A DNA stretch of 64,000 nucleotides from Chryseobacterium sp. R2A-55 (GTDB lineage Bacteria > Bacteroidota > Bacteroidia > Flavobacteriales > Weeksellaceae), in contig NZ_JACBFP010000008.1 in NCBI RefSeq assembly GCF_021401085.1, positions 91,243-155,242 of the forward strand, read 5' to 3'. The notes under the pieces are model-generated. The model worked only from the letters and a program-made list of their open reading frames with translations, was not told the DNA's origin and ran no database searches. Each line of letters opens with the position of its first letter. Position 1 is the first letter of the stretch. Positions 17,685-26,879 of the stretch are shown piece by piece. The translations under genes were made by a program, and so were the position numbers.

Positions 17685-18794
17685 ATGAACAACGAAGTCT
17701 TTTATAATATCAGCAAAATCATTGAAAGAGATAGCAAAACAACAACTTACAAGTTTGCACTCTTACGTGGTGTAATTGATATTATTCAAGATAATTCACC
17801 ATATATATCATTTTTAGAAAACCGTGTTCAAATACCGACTGGACTTCTTATTGAAAAATGGTTGATGTACTATTATCCGATTTTGCAATCTCAGACCTCA
17901 ATCCCGCAAATAAATGGTGAAACTAATCTAGCTTTTAGCAATCAGTTAAGTAAACTAATTTTTGATTATGAAGCTCGTGGTGGGTTTTCTGCATTTTACA
18001 ACGATTTAAAAAATAAAGGAATACCTGAAGATTTGCAAAGTGATTTTTTTGAACTAGCAAAAAAACTTAGAGATACGATTACTAAAATGCCAATGAAGTA
18101 TATCGGGCGTTCTATATCTAACGAATTTTACTCCATATTCAATTATGAAAGTCAAACAATCAGAAGAAGTTCAACAATTGACATTGAAACTTTAATCAAA
18201 GACTTCGGAACATTCTCTATTCCTTTTGAATACTATGAAGCATTTAAAATATTGGGTAGTTTCATCAATGGGCAACATTCTATTCTGTTTAAATGGGCGG
18301 AATTTTCAGTGAATGCGTCTGGAAATAATCTTTCTGTTCATAAAGTCCTTAATGAAGTTTTAAAGAGCCCTATTACTTTGAGAGATATTAAGGAATCGAA
18401 AAAGCTTTATAAAGATATTCTTCAAAAAGAAGGTAATGTTTATTGTGTTTGGACAGGCAGAAAAATTGTAAACTACGATATTGACCATTTGATTCCTTTC
18501 TCTGTATGGAAAAACAACGACCTTTGGAACTTGCTTCCTTCAGACTCAAGAATTAACAACCAAAAGCGAGATAAAATACCAACACCAGAAATTATTGACA
18601 GGCAAAAAAATCTTATTCTTGATTATTGGGAAATCATATTTGAAAGTCAATCTAAACGATTTCAGAAGGAGATTCAAGTTGCACTTTTAGGTAATCATTC
18701 ATTTGATTCTTGGAAAAATATCGGCATTTCGCAATTACAAAACAGTTGTAATTATTTAATTGAAAATAGAGGTTTTGAGGGATGGAAAATTTAA
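17685..18794 (+). CDS. HNH endonuclease with a long helical N-terminal region
   Basis: The C-terminal third holds an HNH site: YCVWTGRKI, then YDIDHLIPFSVWKNN, DLWNLLPSDSRINNQKRDKI, with the DH pair, Asn and the NxxK turn. The first ~225 residues are helical and unrecognised and may sense a trigger or bind DNA. It lies 7 bp after the ASCH gene and overlaps the methyltransferase-HIT gene by 13 bp. DNA cleavage in defence is likely; the target is unknown. Confidence 0.8.
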   Translation: MNNEVFYNISKIIERDSKTTTYKFALLRGVIDIIQDNSPYISFLENRVQIPTGLLIEKWLMYYYPILQSQTSIPQINGETNLAFSNQLSKLIFDYEARGGFSAFYNDLKNKGIPEDLQSDFFELAKKLRDTITKMPMKYIGRSISNEFYSIFNYESQTIRRSSTIDIETLIKDFGTFSIPFEYYEAFKILGSFINGQHSILFKWAEFSVNASGNNLSVHKVLNEVLKSPITLRDIKESKKLYKDILQKEGNVYCVWTGRKIVNYDIDHLIPFSVWKNNDLWNLLPSDSRINNQKRDKIPTPEIIDRQKNLILDYWEIIFESQSKRFQKEIQVALLGNHSFDSWKNIGISQLQNSCNYLIENRGFEGWKI

Positions 18795-19648
18795 AATCAA
18801 ATCCAAATAGCCACTTAACCGCAAAGGAAAGAGATACACTCTCTTTTCCTGCAAAAATATTGCTTAATAAAAATTTAATAGTTGGTGATGTTTTGGACTT
18901 TGGTTGCGGTTATGGAAGTGATGTTAAATTGCTAAAAGCACAAGGAATAAATATTGACGGCTACGACAAATTTCATTTTCCAGATTATCCGAGTAAAAAG
19001 TTTGACACAATAATTTGCTTTTACGTTTTGAATGTTCTTTTACCTGAAGAACAAGCAACTGTTTTAATGGAATTGTCACAACTCATCAAACCAACTGGAA
19101 AAGTATACATAGCAGTAAGAAGAGATTTGCAATTTGAGGGATTTAGAACCCATAAAATTCATCAAAAAAAAACTTATCAATGCAATGTGATTCTAAATTC
19201 AAAATCATTTTTCAGAAATGAAAATTGTGAGATTTACGAATATCAACACTACAACCAAACAAAAAGAACTGAAAAGGTAGATTGTCCTTTTTGCAATCCT
19301 GATTCAGAAAGGGAACTTATTGTTGAATCCGCAACTGCTTATGCTATTTACGATAAATTTCCAGTTAATCGTGGTCACGCCTTAGTTATTCCCAAAAAAC
19401 ATTGTTCCGATTATTTCGACTTATCATTCAAAGAACAAGCTGCTTGTATTTTTATGTTGAACAGAGTAAAAGAAATTGTTTCAGAAAAATTCAATCCAGA
19501 TGGGTTTAACATTGGCATAAATATCGGTGAAAAAGCAGGTCAAACTGTTCATCACGTACATATTCATTTGATTCCAAGATATGATGGAGATGTTGAAGAA
19601 CCGAGAGGTGGTGTGAGAGGTGTAATTCCTAAAAGGCAAAAATATTGA
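18782..19648 (+). CDS. SAM-dependent methyltransferase - HIT hydrolase fusion
   Basis: Residues ~1-165 are a class I methyltransferase (motif I VLDFGCGYGSDV, IDGYDKF, a FDTIICFYVLNVL motif). Residues ~170-288 are a HIT domain: DCPFC, the strand GHALVIPKKHCSDY, and the catalytic triad in QTVHHVHIHLIPRY. HIT proteins hydrolyse nucleotide phosphoramidates or dinucleotides. The fusion suggests a two-step change of a nucleotide-linked compound, which may be what the HNH and EVE/ASCH proteins respond to (inference). This domain pair is a known combination in annotated genomes. Confidence 0.85.
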   Translation: MENLKSNPNSHLTAKERDTLSFPAKILLNKNLIVGDVLDFGCGYGSDVKLLKAQGINIDGYDKFHFPDYPSKKFDTIICFYVLNVLLPEEQATVLMELSQLIKPTGKVYIAVRRDLQFEGFRTHKIHQKKTYQCNVILNSKSFFRNENCEIYEYQHYNQTKRTEKVDCPFCNPDSERELIVESATAYAIYDKFPVNRGHALVIPKKHCSDYFDLSFKEQAACIFMLNRVKEIVSEKFNPDGFNIGINIGEKAGQTVHHVHIHLIPRYDGDVEEPRGGVRGVIPKRQKY

Positions 19649-19650
19649 TT

Positions 19651-19899
19651 ATGAAAGATGTTTTCGGAAATAGAAAACCAGTTCAAATTGAAGTAAACGA
19701 ATGGTGGTTTAATGGTAGGATAATCGTTAAACAAGAAGATTTTAGATTACCAAAATGGATTTCTTTTTTGGATTCTGAAAGTTCAGATATTACTAAAGTT
19801 CATATGAGCAAGGCAGATGCAGTGAAATTTGCCTTAAAAAATCCTTTTTTCAAACCTGACAATCAACCCATTGATTACATTGGTCTAGTCTTAACTTAA
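19651..19899 (+). CDS. Small conserved-looking protein, unknown
   Basis: An 82-residue frame from ATG 19651, 2 bp after the methyltransferase-HIT stop. It contains VNEWWFNGRIIVKQ and SKADAVKFALKNP and has no membrane segment. Tight spacing puts it in the cargo operon. No family is recognised. Confidence 0.6.
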   Translation: MKDVFGNRKPVQIEVNEWWFNGRIIVKQEDFRLPKWISFLDSESSDITKVHMSKADAVKFALKNPFFKPDNQPIDYIGLVLT

Positions 19900-19905
19900 A
19901 ATATT

Positions 19906-20142
19906 ATGGAAAATACAAACACAATAATAATGTCTTTTGACAAATCAGATTTTAAAGATTTATTGATTTTAGAAATGGTAAATCAAATGAAATATTATTG
20001 GGATGATAATCAAGTAATTGATTTGTTCCTTGATTCGGATTTCAATTTTGTAGCATCAAACAAAACAAAAGCAGAGAGAATAAAAGAGCTTATTTCCCAA
20101 CACAAATCAGCATTGAAAAATAATCTTATAAATCATCAATGA
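19906..20142 (+). CDS. Small acidic protein, unknown
   Basis: A 78-residue frame from ATG 19906, 6 bp after the previous gene, with FDKSDFKDLLILEMVNQMKY and a helical, Lys-rich end. It is the last plus-strand gene of the cargo block. Its end overlaps the convergent gene by 17 bp. Confidence 0.5.
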   Translation: MENTNTIIMSFDKSDFKDLLILEMVNQMKYYWDDNQVIDLFLDSDFNFVASNKTKAERIKELISQHKSALKNNLINHQ

Positions 20143-20431
20143 AATCAATATTCGATTGATATAGTTTTTCAGAAATCCTTCCTTCCATCAATTCAAGTTT
20201 CCATAAAGATTTTTTAAAATCAAACAATTCAGTTCTTCCGTAAAAGAGATTTTTGAATTTCATAAATAGCTTACCTGGACAATTTGAATATAAATATTCT
20301 GAATAGTCTTGTGGGTTAGGAATCCCATACTTCCAACCTTCTGGGTATTCCGAAAAATCCATTTCTTCCCATTTTCGGACACAGTCAATATAAACTTTCC
20401 AAGCTTCTGGAAATCTTTCTGAATTTGTCAT
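20126..20431 (-). CDS. Unknown 101-residue protein, convergent in the cargo block
   Basis: The protein begins MTNSERFPEAWKVYIDCVRK and is rich in aromatic residues (YPEGWKYGIPNPQDYSEYLY). It is the only minus-strand gene in the 11.8-28.5 kb region and lies against the right edge of the insertion, just before the truncated helicase. Such edge genes are often hitch-hikers. No family is recognised. Confidence 0.5.
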   Translation of the reverse strand: MTNSERFPEAWKVYIDCVRKWEEMDFSEYPEGWKYGIPNPQDYSEYLYSNCPGKLFMKFKNLFYGRTELFDFKKSLWKLELMEGRISEKLYQSNIDFIDDL

Positions 20432-20502
20432 ATTGTGAATGCATTAGAGTCACAAATTTACAAAATAATTAATGTTCAGAAAACGAACCCCTGCAATTCT
20501 AT

Positions 20503-22632
20503 TTGGACGGATTAGCCAATAGCAATGAGTTTAGTTTATTGTTAGGTTATTACAGTTCATCCGCTATCAACTTGCTTTCTGTTGGCTTTGCCACTTTTAT
20601 CAGTAAAGGTGGGAAAATGAAAATGGTTATCAATCATTTGCTTTCGGCTAAGGATAAAGAAGCAATTTCCCGAGTAGAAGATAATCCCAATGAAATAAGA
20701 GTATTTGATTTAACGGATATTGTTTCGCTAGGAAGAGTACTTGATGAATACGATACACACTTTTTTGAATGTTTGGCATATTTAATAGCTGAAAAACGCA
20801 TTGAAATAAAGGTTATCAAACCCAAAAACGGAAAAGGAATAGCCCATTACAAATCAGGCGTTTTTAGTGATGGTCAAGATGCAGTAGGCTATCAAGCATC
20901 TTGCAACTTTACCTATTATGGTCTTTCTGAAAATATAGAACAACTGGAAGCATTTTTGAGTTGGGAAAATGGCAGGTCAAACAAACTGATTAAAAAGCAA
21001 CTTAAACTCATTGATGACTATTTCGCTGAAAAGGATGAAGATGTTGAATATATCCCTGTTAGTGACATTGAAGTCGTTCTAAAAGACAGATTTGGAAAGA
21101 AAGACATCAATGAATTACTTGTTCAGGAAGAACAACTTCTAAAAAAGAAACAGAGTTTGATTTCAAACCCTAAGCTCAAAAAAACAATTACCAAGCTTTT
21201 TAGTGAAATTGAGATTATTAGACGAACGCCAAAATTCCCCTATTCAGAAGGTCCGAGAGAATATCAGATTAATGCTTACAACAGTTGGGTAGCCAATAAT
21301 TACAAAGGATTGTTTGCAATGGCAACAGGTACAGGTAAAACAATAACTTCCCTAAACTGCCTATTGAATGAATACAAGAAAACAGGAATTTATAGAGCTA
21401 TTATAACCGTACCAACAACAGCCTTAGTTGAACAATGGAAAAAAGAGTGTGCCAAGTTTAATTTTAAAAACATCATCACAGTCAGTTCAAAAGAGAATTG
21501 GGATAATAATCTTGCGTTTTTCAATACCGCTTCAAAACTAATTGATACCTCATATATCGTCATTGTTACTTATGCTTCTTTACCAAGACCAAAGTTTCAA
21601 AGCTACTTTACCCAGCTTCCTAAAGACACGATTTTAATTGCTGATGAAACGCATAATTTAGGTTCTCAAGGACTTTTAAGATTGCTACCAAACATACATC
21701 TTGAAAAACGAATTGGATTGTCTGCAACTCCACATAGAAAATTTGACGAAGTAGGAAATCAAGCCATTCAAGAGTTTTTTAATGATGAGCCACCATACAT
21801 TGTTTCCTATTCAATGGAGGAAGCCTTAAAAATTGGATGGCTTTGTAATTATACTTACTATCCGCATATTGTAAAGCTCACAGACCAAGAGATGGAGAAG
21901 TACAAGGAACTTTCTCTTCAACTATTGCGAATGGGATTGTTCGATAAAGAAACAGGTACTTTCAGAAGCACTCCTGAAATAGAGAAAAAACTGCTCGAAA
22001 GAAAACGAATCATACACAAGGCAGCCAATAAATTAGAAGCCTTCAAAGCCATTCTTAAAAATGAATTTGTCAAACGTAAAAATTTAAAATACACTTTGGT
22101 ATATGTGCCAGAAGGCATAGAATCAATTTTTGACGAATCGGATTTTAGCGTTGAAACAGAGGATGAAAACAAGTTGATTAACGAATATACGAAAGCAGTA
22201 AGCCAAACAGATGATTCTGTAATGGTCAAACAATTTACTGCAAATTCTACTAACCGAGAGGAAATCTTAAAGAACTTTGAACAAAGTAATATTCACGTTT
22301 TAACCTCAATGAAATGTTTGGATGAAGGTGTGGATGTTCCACGTTCTGAACTTGCGATATTTTGTGCAAGTACTGGTAATCCAAGACAATTTATCCAAAG
22401 AAGAGGAAGAGTTTTGCGATTGCACAAAGATAAAATTCACGCAACCATTCACGATTTAGTAGTTGTGCCGGAAGTTTCAGATGAAAGCACTTTTGATATG
22501 GAAAAAGGGCTTGTAAAAAAAGAATTGGAGCGAGTAGTTGACTTTGCTAATCTGGCAATGAACAAAACGGACACCTACGAAACGCTGAAAAACATTTTGG
22601 ACTACTACAACCTAAACCTTAACGATTTATAA
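20503..22632 (+). CDS. PLD-nuclease/DEAD-box helicase fusion, 5'-truncated
   Basis: Residues ~1-160 are a phospholipase-D-like nuclease (LLLGYYSSSAINLLSVGFA, then HYKSGVF with the HxK pair and SCNFTYYGL). Then comes a superfamily 2 helicase: Walker A FAMATGTGKT, DEAH-type ILIADETHNLG, motif III GLSATPH, and the C-terminal VDVPRSELAIF and FIQRRGRVLR. Coding can be followed upstream of the TTG start to a TAA at 20470-20472 (CSENEPLQFY), so roughly the first 10-20 residues and the start are lost. This is the right junction of the cargo insertion. Confidence 0.85.
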   Translation: MDGLANSNEFSLLLGYYSSSAINLLSVGFATFISKGGKMKMVINHLLSAKDKEAISRVEDNPNEIRVFDLTDIVSLGRVLDEYDTHFFECLAYLIAEKRIEIKVIKPKNGKGIAHYKSGVFSDGQDAVGYQASCNFTYYGLSENIEQLEAFLSWENGRSNKLIKKQLKLIDDYFAEKDEDVEYIPVSDIEVVLKDRFGKKDINELLVQEEQLLKKKQSLISNPKLKKTITKLFSEIEIIRRTPKFPYSEGPREYQINAYNSWVANNYKGLFAMATGTGKTITSLNCLLNEYKKTGIYRAIITVPTTALVEQWKKECAKFNFKNIITVSSKENWDNNLAFFNTASKLIDTSYIVIVTYASLPRPKFQSYFTQLPKDTILIADETHNLGSQGLLRLLPNIHLEKRIGLSATPHRKFDEVGNQAIQEFFNDEPPYIVSYSMEEALKIGWLCNYTYYPHIVKLTDQEMEKYKELSLQLLRMGLFDKETGTFRSTPEIEKKLLERKRIIHKAANKLEAFKAILKNEFVKRKNLKYTLVYVPEGIESIFDESDFSVETEDENKLINEYTKAVSQTDDSVMVKQFTANSTNREEILKNFEQSNIHVLTSMKCLDEGVDVPRSELAIFCASTGNPRQFIQRRGRVLRLHKDKIHATIHDLVVVPEVSDESTFDMEKGLVKKELERVVDFANLAMNKTDTYETLKNILDYYNLNLNDL

Positions 22633-22642
22633 AATTAATCTT

Positions 22643-22873
22643 ATGGCAAGAAAAGACGATATACTTAAAAGTTTTTTAACCCACGAGCTACTTGAAAACA
22701 AGTATGAGCTTAAACAGGAAGTTCTGCCAAAAACCGTGAGAGAAGCATTAAACTCTGATAAACCTATTGTCAAAGCAATTGCATTGATAGTAGAAGGTTT
22801 GGACGGTACTTCCCAAGTTACAGATTCTGTGTTGCGAAATCAAGTTACTCAATTTTTAAATGAGGCTTTATGA
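22643..22873 (+). CDS. Small helical protein between helicase and DndD-like ATPase
   Basis: A 76-residue protein (MARKDDILKSFLTHELLENK) of helical type, 10 bp after the helicase and overlapping the next gene by 4 bp (ATGA). Translation coupling puts it in the system. A DndE-type role was considered from its size and place, but no DndE signature is visible. Confidence 0.65.
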   Translation: MARKDDILKSFLTHELLENKYELKQEVLPKTVREALNSDKPIVKAIALIVEGLDGTSQVTDSVLRNQVTQFLNEAL

Positions 22874-25020
22874 TAATCAGAAAAATACAAATTGATAATT
22901 ACCTCTGTTATTACGATACCAATACTTTTGAATTATCGGAAGGTTTAAACATTATCCTTGGTGAAAACGGAGAGGGTAAAACAAAATTCTTTGAAGCGGT
23001 TGATTGGCTTTTCAATGGTGAGAATAGAGAATTAGATATGCTGGTTTCTGCAAAAAAACTAAATGAAACAGAAATCGGTGATAGTTTTCGTGTAAGGATT
23101 TCAATGACCGTAGAACAATATGGAGAGAAAAGTATCATCACAAAATCTTTTCTTGCAAAAAAGGAAAAAGCAAATGAATGTTCGACTTCAAGTTTTATGA
23201 TTGAAGGCATTTCTGAAAATAGTGCTGGTGAAAGAACTCAAGTGGATGGTCAAGCTCTTTTGGACAGAATATTCCCTTTTCAAATCAGAAAGTATTCAAT
23301 GTTCAAAGGTGAAGCGGAACTTAATATTTTTGAAAGTGATAGTGCATTAGCAAACCTTATAAATCTATTCTCAGAAGCGAAGCATTACGATAAATATTCT
23401 GAAAAGGGAGCTTTTTTACGAGAGAAAGCAGAAAAAGCAGTAGAAGATTCTTCAAAGCTTGATAAAAAGAATGAAGCACTTTATAAAAAGCTTGCAGGGG
23501 ATATTATTTATTTGGAGAGAGAGAAAGCAAAGTATCTTGTTCATTTGAATTCCACGGAAGAAGAAATCAGAAAAATTGAAGGCAATTTACAATTAGCAGA
23601 AAGTCACGTTAGCAACGCAGATGCTTTAGAAACGCTTAACAAGCGAATTAAGGACATTGAAGAAAGAATTTCATATTTAGCAGGCAGAATAGATGAAAAC
23701 TACACTACTTCCCTATTTGACGAAAATTGGATTTTAGTAAATTTTGAATCATTCCATAAGGAGTTTGCAGAAAAAGTATCCGCACATAGCAAAACAAGAA
23801 GAGAACTTCAATCGGCTTTTGACAAACAAAAAGGGATTATAGAGGGAGAGAAAAAAGCAAAAGCAGAATTATTAAATAATGCTATTCCGCTTCCTAATAA
23901 CATTCCTTCAAAAGCAATTATGGAAGAAATGTTGAAAGATGAAATTTGTAAAGTGTGCAATCGTGAAGCTAAAAAGGGTTCTGATGCTTACGAGTTTATG
24001 ATGAAAAGACTGAAAACCTATTTAGAAAGTCAAGTTACAGAAGAAAATGAACCCGATAAAGACGAACCTCTTTTTAAATATGATTATACAAATAGGCTTG
24101 ATAACTTGAGTATTAGCCACGAAGACAACCTTAAAAATCTTAGATTAATAAGAACAAAAATCAAAGAACTATTTGAATTTAATGATGACCGCAAAAAAGA
24201 CATTGAAGAGCTGAATGAACAATTAGAAAAAGAAAAAACAGAAAGAGAAAAAATATTAGGCAATTCAAGTATTGGTGCTGAGAAATTAAGTGATGTACTA
24301 AAAAATTACAATGCTTGGCAAAGAGACCTTAAAAATCGGAATCAAGACCAAGTGGACTATACAACAAAATTGAAAAGTCTTGAATCTGAATTAAAAGCAA
24401 AGAAGGAAGAAAAAGATAAAATTGATACAAGTTCAGCTAACTCTTTCTTGATTAAGACAAGAAACATCTTGCGTGACATTGAAATTATTTTTATAGATAC
24501 CAAGGAGAAGAAATTTGATGAATTTATTGAGAAGCTTCAAACAAAATCAAACAACTTTTTCAAGACCATCAACATTGATGCTTTCACTGGTACAATTGTC
24601 TTTACAAGAAGAAACAAGGTAAATCGTACTATAGTAGAAGTAGAATTGCAAGAAGATGGCAGGACTTTCTATAAGCCAAACCAATCATTGTTAACTTCAA
24701 TGCATATTTCAATCTTATTTGCAATTTCTGAATTGGCATCAGAAATTAAAGAAGAAAATTTTCCAATGATTTTTGATGCTCCGACTTCATCGTTTGGAGA
24801 AAACAAAACAGCTCAATTTTTGAACTTGATTTTTGAAACCGAAAATCAGAAAATTCTACTTATCAAAGATTTTCTGCACACAGACAAAGCAACAAAAACG
24901 CTTTCCATCAAAAAAGAATTTGAGAATGTTAGAAGAGACAAGGCATTTTGGGTGAAATTAGAAAGACCTTTTGATCCAAACAACTTGAAAACAATTAACT
25001 CACAAGTAATTACATTGTAA
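22870..25020 (+). CDS. DndD-like SMC/Rad50-type ATPase
   Basis: The 716-residue protein has Walker A NIILGENGEGKTKFFEAVDW at about residue 28-47, two long coiled coils (about 190-330 and 400-540) around a zinc-hook-like CKVCNREAKKGS, and the Walker B FPMIFDAPTSSFGE near the end. This is the DndD plan: an ATPase of DNA phosphorothioation or related restriction systems. It follows the helicase and precedes a small partner with a 1-bp gap. With DUF4007 it points to a Dnd-related system whose sulfur-transfer genes are absent here. Confidence 0.85.
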   Translation: MIIRKIQIDNYLCYYDTNTFELSEGLNIILGENGEGKTKFFEAVDWLFNGENRELDMLVSAKKLNETEIGDSFRVRISMTVEQYGEKSIITKSFLAKKEKANECSTSSFMIEGISENSAGERTQVDGQALLDRIFPFQIRKYSMFKGEAELNIFESDSALANLINLFSEAKHYDKYSEKGAFLREKAEKAVEDSSKLDKKNEALYKKLAGDIIYLEREKAKYLVHLNSTEEEIRKIEGNLQLAESHVSNADALETLNKRIKDIEERISYLAGRIDENYTTSLFDENWILVNFESFHKEFAEKVSAHSKTRRELQSAFDKQKGIIEGEKKAKAELLNNAIPLPNNIPSKAIMEEMLKDEICKVCNREAKKGSDAYEFMMKRLKTYLESQVTEENEPDKDEPLFKYDYTNRLDNLSISHEDNLKNLRLIRTKIKELFEFNDDRKKDIEELNEQLEKEKTEREKILGNSSIGAEKLSDVLKNYNAWQRDLKNRNQDQVDYTTKLKSLESELKAKKEEKDKIDTSSANSFLIKTRNILRDIEIIFIDTKEKKFDEFIEKLQTKSNNFFKTINIDAFTGTIVFTRRNKVNRTIVEVELQEDGRTFYKPNQSLLTSMHISILFAISELASEIKEENFPMIFDAPTSSFGENKTAQFLNLIFETENQKILLIKDFLHTDKATKTLSIKKEFENVRRDKAFWVKLERPFDPNNLKTINSQVITL

Positions 25021-25021
25021 G

Positions 25022-25543
25022 ATGAAGAATTTATTTGAAAAATGGAAAACTAGAATTCCAAAATACAGTGAGACTCATAAAGACTTATTTACTTCACTTT
25101 CTCAAAAGTTTGGTGCAGAAGGTGAGAAGAAAATCAATCTGGGTAAACATTTCAGTACCAACTATGAATTATACACCTATGCTTTTTTCTTAGGACTTTA
25201 CAACAATGAATTTGCTCCAATTCCTGACGGAGAAAAGAAAACAGATTTTAGCCACCATATTCAGCATTGGGGTAGCAAGACGACAGTATTAACACGTAAG
25301 GACTTTACCAACTTGCAAGAAAATATGTTTATTGCACTATTAGCAAAAACAGACATTGACTTACTAGCCCTTGAAAAAGGAGATTTGGATGAAGATGATG
25401 CGGTAAAATTGTTGATTAAAACAATGGAATCTTACACCAACGGAGGACTAATTCTGATAAAGGAAAAACTGGAAGAAAACCCAAACTACTTCCTACAACC
25501 GACATCATTTTTAAATATGATTTTAGAAACGGAAAAAAAATAG
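25022..25543 (+). CDS. DndD-associated 173-residue protein, unknown
   Basis: Begins one base after the DndD-like stop, so it is the last gene of the system. The protein is largely helical (SQKFGAEGEKKINLGKHFST; YTYAFFLGLYNNEF) with a C-terminal SFLNMILETEKK. It has no known catalytic motif. It probably works with the DndD-like ATPase, as one operon; the role is unknown. Confidence 0.7.
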   Translation: MKNLFEKWKTRIPKYSETHKDLFTSLSQKFGAEGEKKINLGKHFSTNYELYTYAFFLGLYNNEFAPIPDGEKKTDFSHHIQHWGSKTTVLTRKDFTNLQENMFIALLAKTDIDLLALEKGDLDEDDAVKLLIKTMESYTNGGLILIKEKLEENPNYFLQPTSFLNMILETEKK

Positions 25544-25753
25544 AAATACTACTACCCCGTTCCCGCGGGATTATATCGCACGGTTATTTACACCGCTATT
25601 CTATCCGCCTACCGAAAGACCTCCAATATTGGGATTTCCAAACTTTGTGCAGCCAAAAACACGAAACCATGAAGCCCAGAATCACGGGCCTCTGCATATA
25701 CCCCAAAGATCCAGCGCGTCACCGGAAAATGTGAACACTAAAGCCGTAATCTG

Positions 25754-26011
25754 ATGCTGAAAATAAAAACCGCCCTGAATCAAGAAAAAGATCAATTGAT
25801 AGTGAAAACCACTGAAAACATAACCCCGCAAGCCTTCATGAAGTTTTTCCGCAATACCGAAAAACTCAATCAGCTGACCCCGGAGGACAGAACTGAAATT
25901 TTCAGAACGGTATTACTGGGAAGTTCCGATCTGACCAAAGATTTACTGAATGAAATTCTGAGGGATTATTCCGTTGAACATTTGGAAGTCATCGAGTGTA
26001 AATCATGCTAA
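25754..26011 (+). CDS. Small unknown protein
   Basis: An 85-residue frame with credible composition (MLKIKTALNQEKDQLIVKTT; ending ECKSC). The stretch before it (25544-25753) contains only stop-broken fragments and no gene that can be supported. No family is recognised. Confidence 0.45.
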   Translation: MLKIKTALNQEKDQLIVKTTENITPQAFMKFFRNTEKLNQLTPEDRTEIFRTVLLGSSDLTKDLLNEILRDYSVEHLEVIECKSC

Positions 26012-26177
26012 TTTTAGAAATTCTTCTGAACTTCGTTCGCAATGATCGGTGAAACCTGCATTTTCACTTCGATTATGCTGCGCTGAGATTTAGAAAAGAG
26101 ATCGCTTTTTCTGCGCAAGGGACGGCGCTGAAGATTTCATCCAGATTTCAAACGCTGATCGCAGGAGGTCTATATTT

Positions 26178-26211
26178 TTGCCGGTTTAAAACGCTGCGCA
26201 AAAACCGGTAA
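26178..26211. repeat. Hairpin between small convergent genes
   Basis: GCCGGTTTAAAACGCTGCGC followed by AAAAACCGGT forms a CCGGTTT/AAACCGG stem. It lies after the stop of the plus-strand gene region and before the stop of the minus-strand gene at 26215, so it may end transcription, though no strong T-run follows. Confidence 0.35.
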
Positions 26212-26214
26212 GTT

Positions 26215-26565
26215 TCAGACCTCATCATCATACTCCAGCACGGCGTTTTCAGAAAATATTTTGGTCTCCAGTGTTTTCAGCAAAGCATCCATTTGTGCCT
26301 CCTCGTCAGAGATCCCGTTATTAACCCGTCTCGGAACCTTAAGAATGATACTGTTTGGCTCATCAGCATATTCCGAATGCAAGATTTGCCGGATAATCAC
26401 CCATTTCGCATCAGAATCAAGTTCCTTAAATTCTTTTCTGCTGATTTTTCTTTTCATAATAAGTCCGTTTAGTGAATTAAAACCGGGGCAAAAATATTCG
26501 TTTTCATTATATAGCCGCATGTAACGGCGCAGTTGTTTATGCAGCCGCAAATCATTCTTATTCAT
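26215..26565 (-). CDS. Small unknown protein
   Basis: From ATG 26565 a 116-residue protein can be read (MNKNDLRLHKQLRRYMRLYN); an inner ATG at 26457 (MKRKISRKEFKEL) is an alternative start. The C-terminus is acidic (ENAVLEYDDEV). No known domain; single gene facing its neighbour. Confidence 0.45.
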   Translation of the reverse strand: MNKNDLRLHKQLRRYMRLYNENEYFCPGFNSLNGLIMKRKISRKEFKELDSDAKWVIIRQILHSEYADEPNSIILKVPRRVNNGISDEEAQMDALLKTLETKIFSENAVLEYDDEV

Positions 26566-26852
26566 GCCCCACAAATTGAAAAAGAATCTTCACTGAGAAA
26601 TCCTGCAACTGTTTTATAAAAATACAATATTTTCATCATCCCCGCTCTCCGAAGTGTCCTGCGAGTCCTTTTAAATGGAAATACTGCACTTTTTGTCAAT
26701 GGAGGACAGGGGTTCGCGCCGGCAAATCGGCTGCAATTGCCATTATGTTATTTGCTGTGGCCGAGCGCAGATTTCCGTAATTAATCCTGTTATTAGAAAA
26801 ACAATTTCAAATCCCTTAATGTTACATTTATACTGCTTACGGAATAATGTAT

Positions 26853-26875
26853 TAACTTTGTAACATTAAAGTAAC
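26853..26875 (+). promoter_or_regulatory. TAACTTTG promoter box with overlapping inverted GTAAC operator
   Basis: TAACTTTG at 26853-26860 fits TAnnTTTG exactly and lies 20 bp before the ATG of the XRE gene. GTAACATTAAAGTAAC overlaps its end, and TGTTAC lies 34 bp upstream as an inverted half-site. This is the expected layout for autoregulation by the XRE protein. Confidence 0.55.
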
Positions 26876-26879
26876 AGAT

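Noticed and set aside
22643..22873. DndE
   Set aside because: The size and place fit, but no DndE signature could be seen, so the gene was left as unknown.
25544..25753. Fragmentary coding after the DndD-like operon
   Set aside because: Short stop-broken frames without a recognisable family; a SymE-like toxin was considered but no motif fits.
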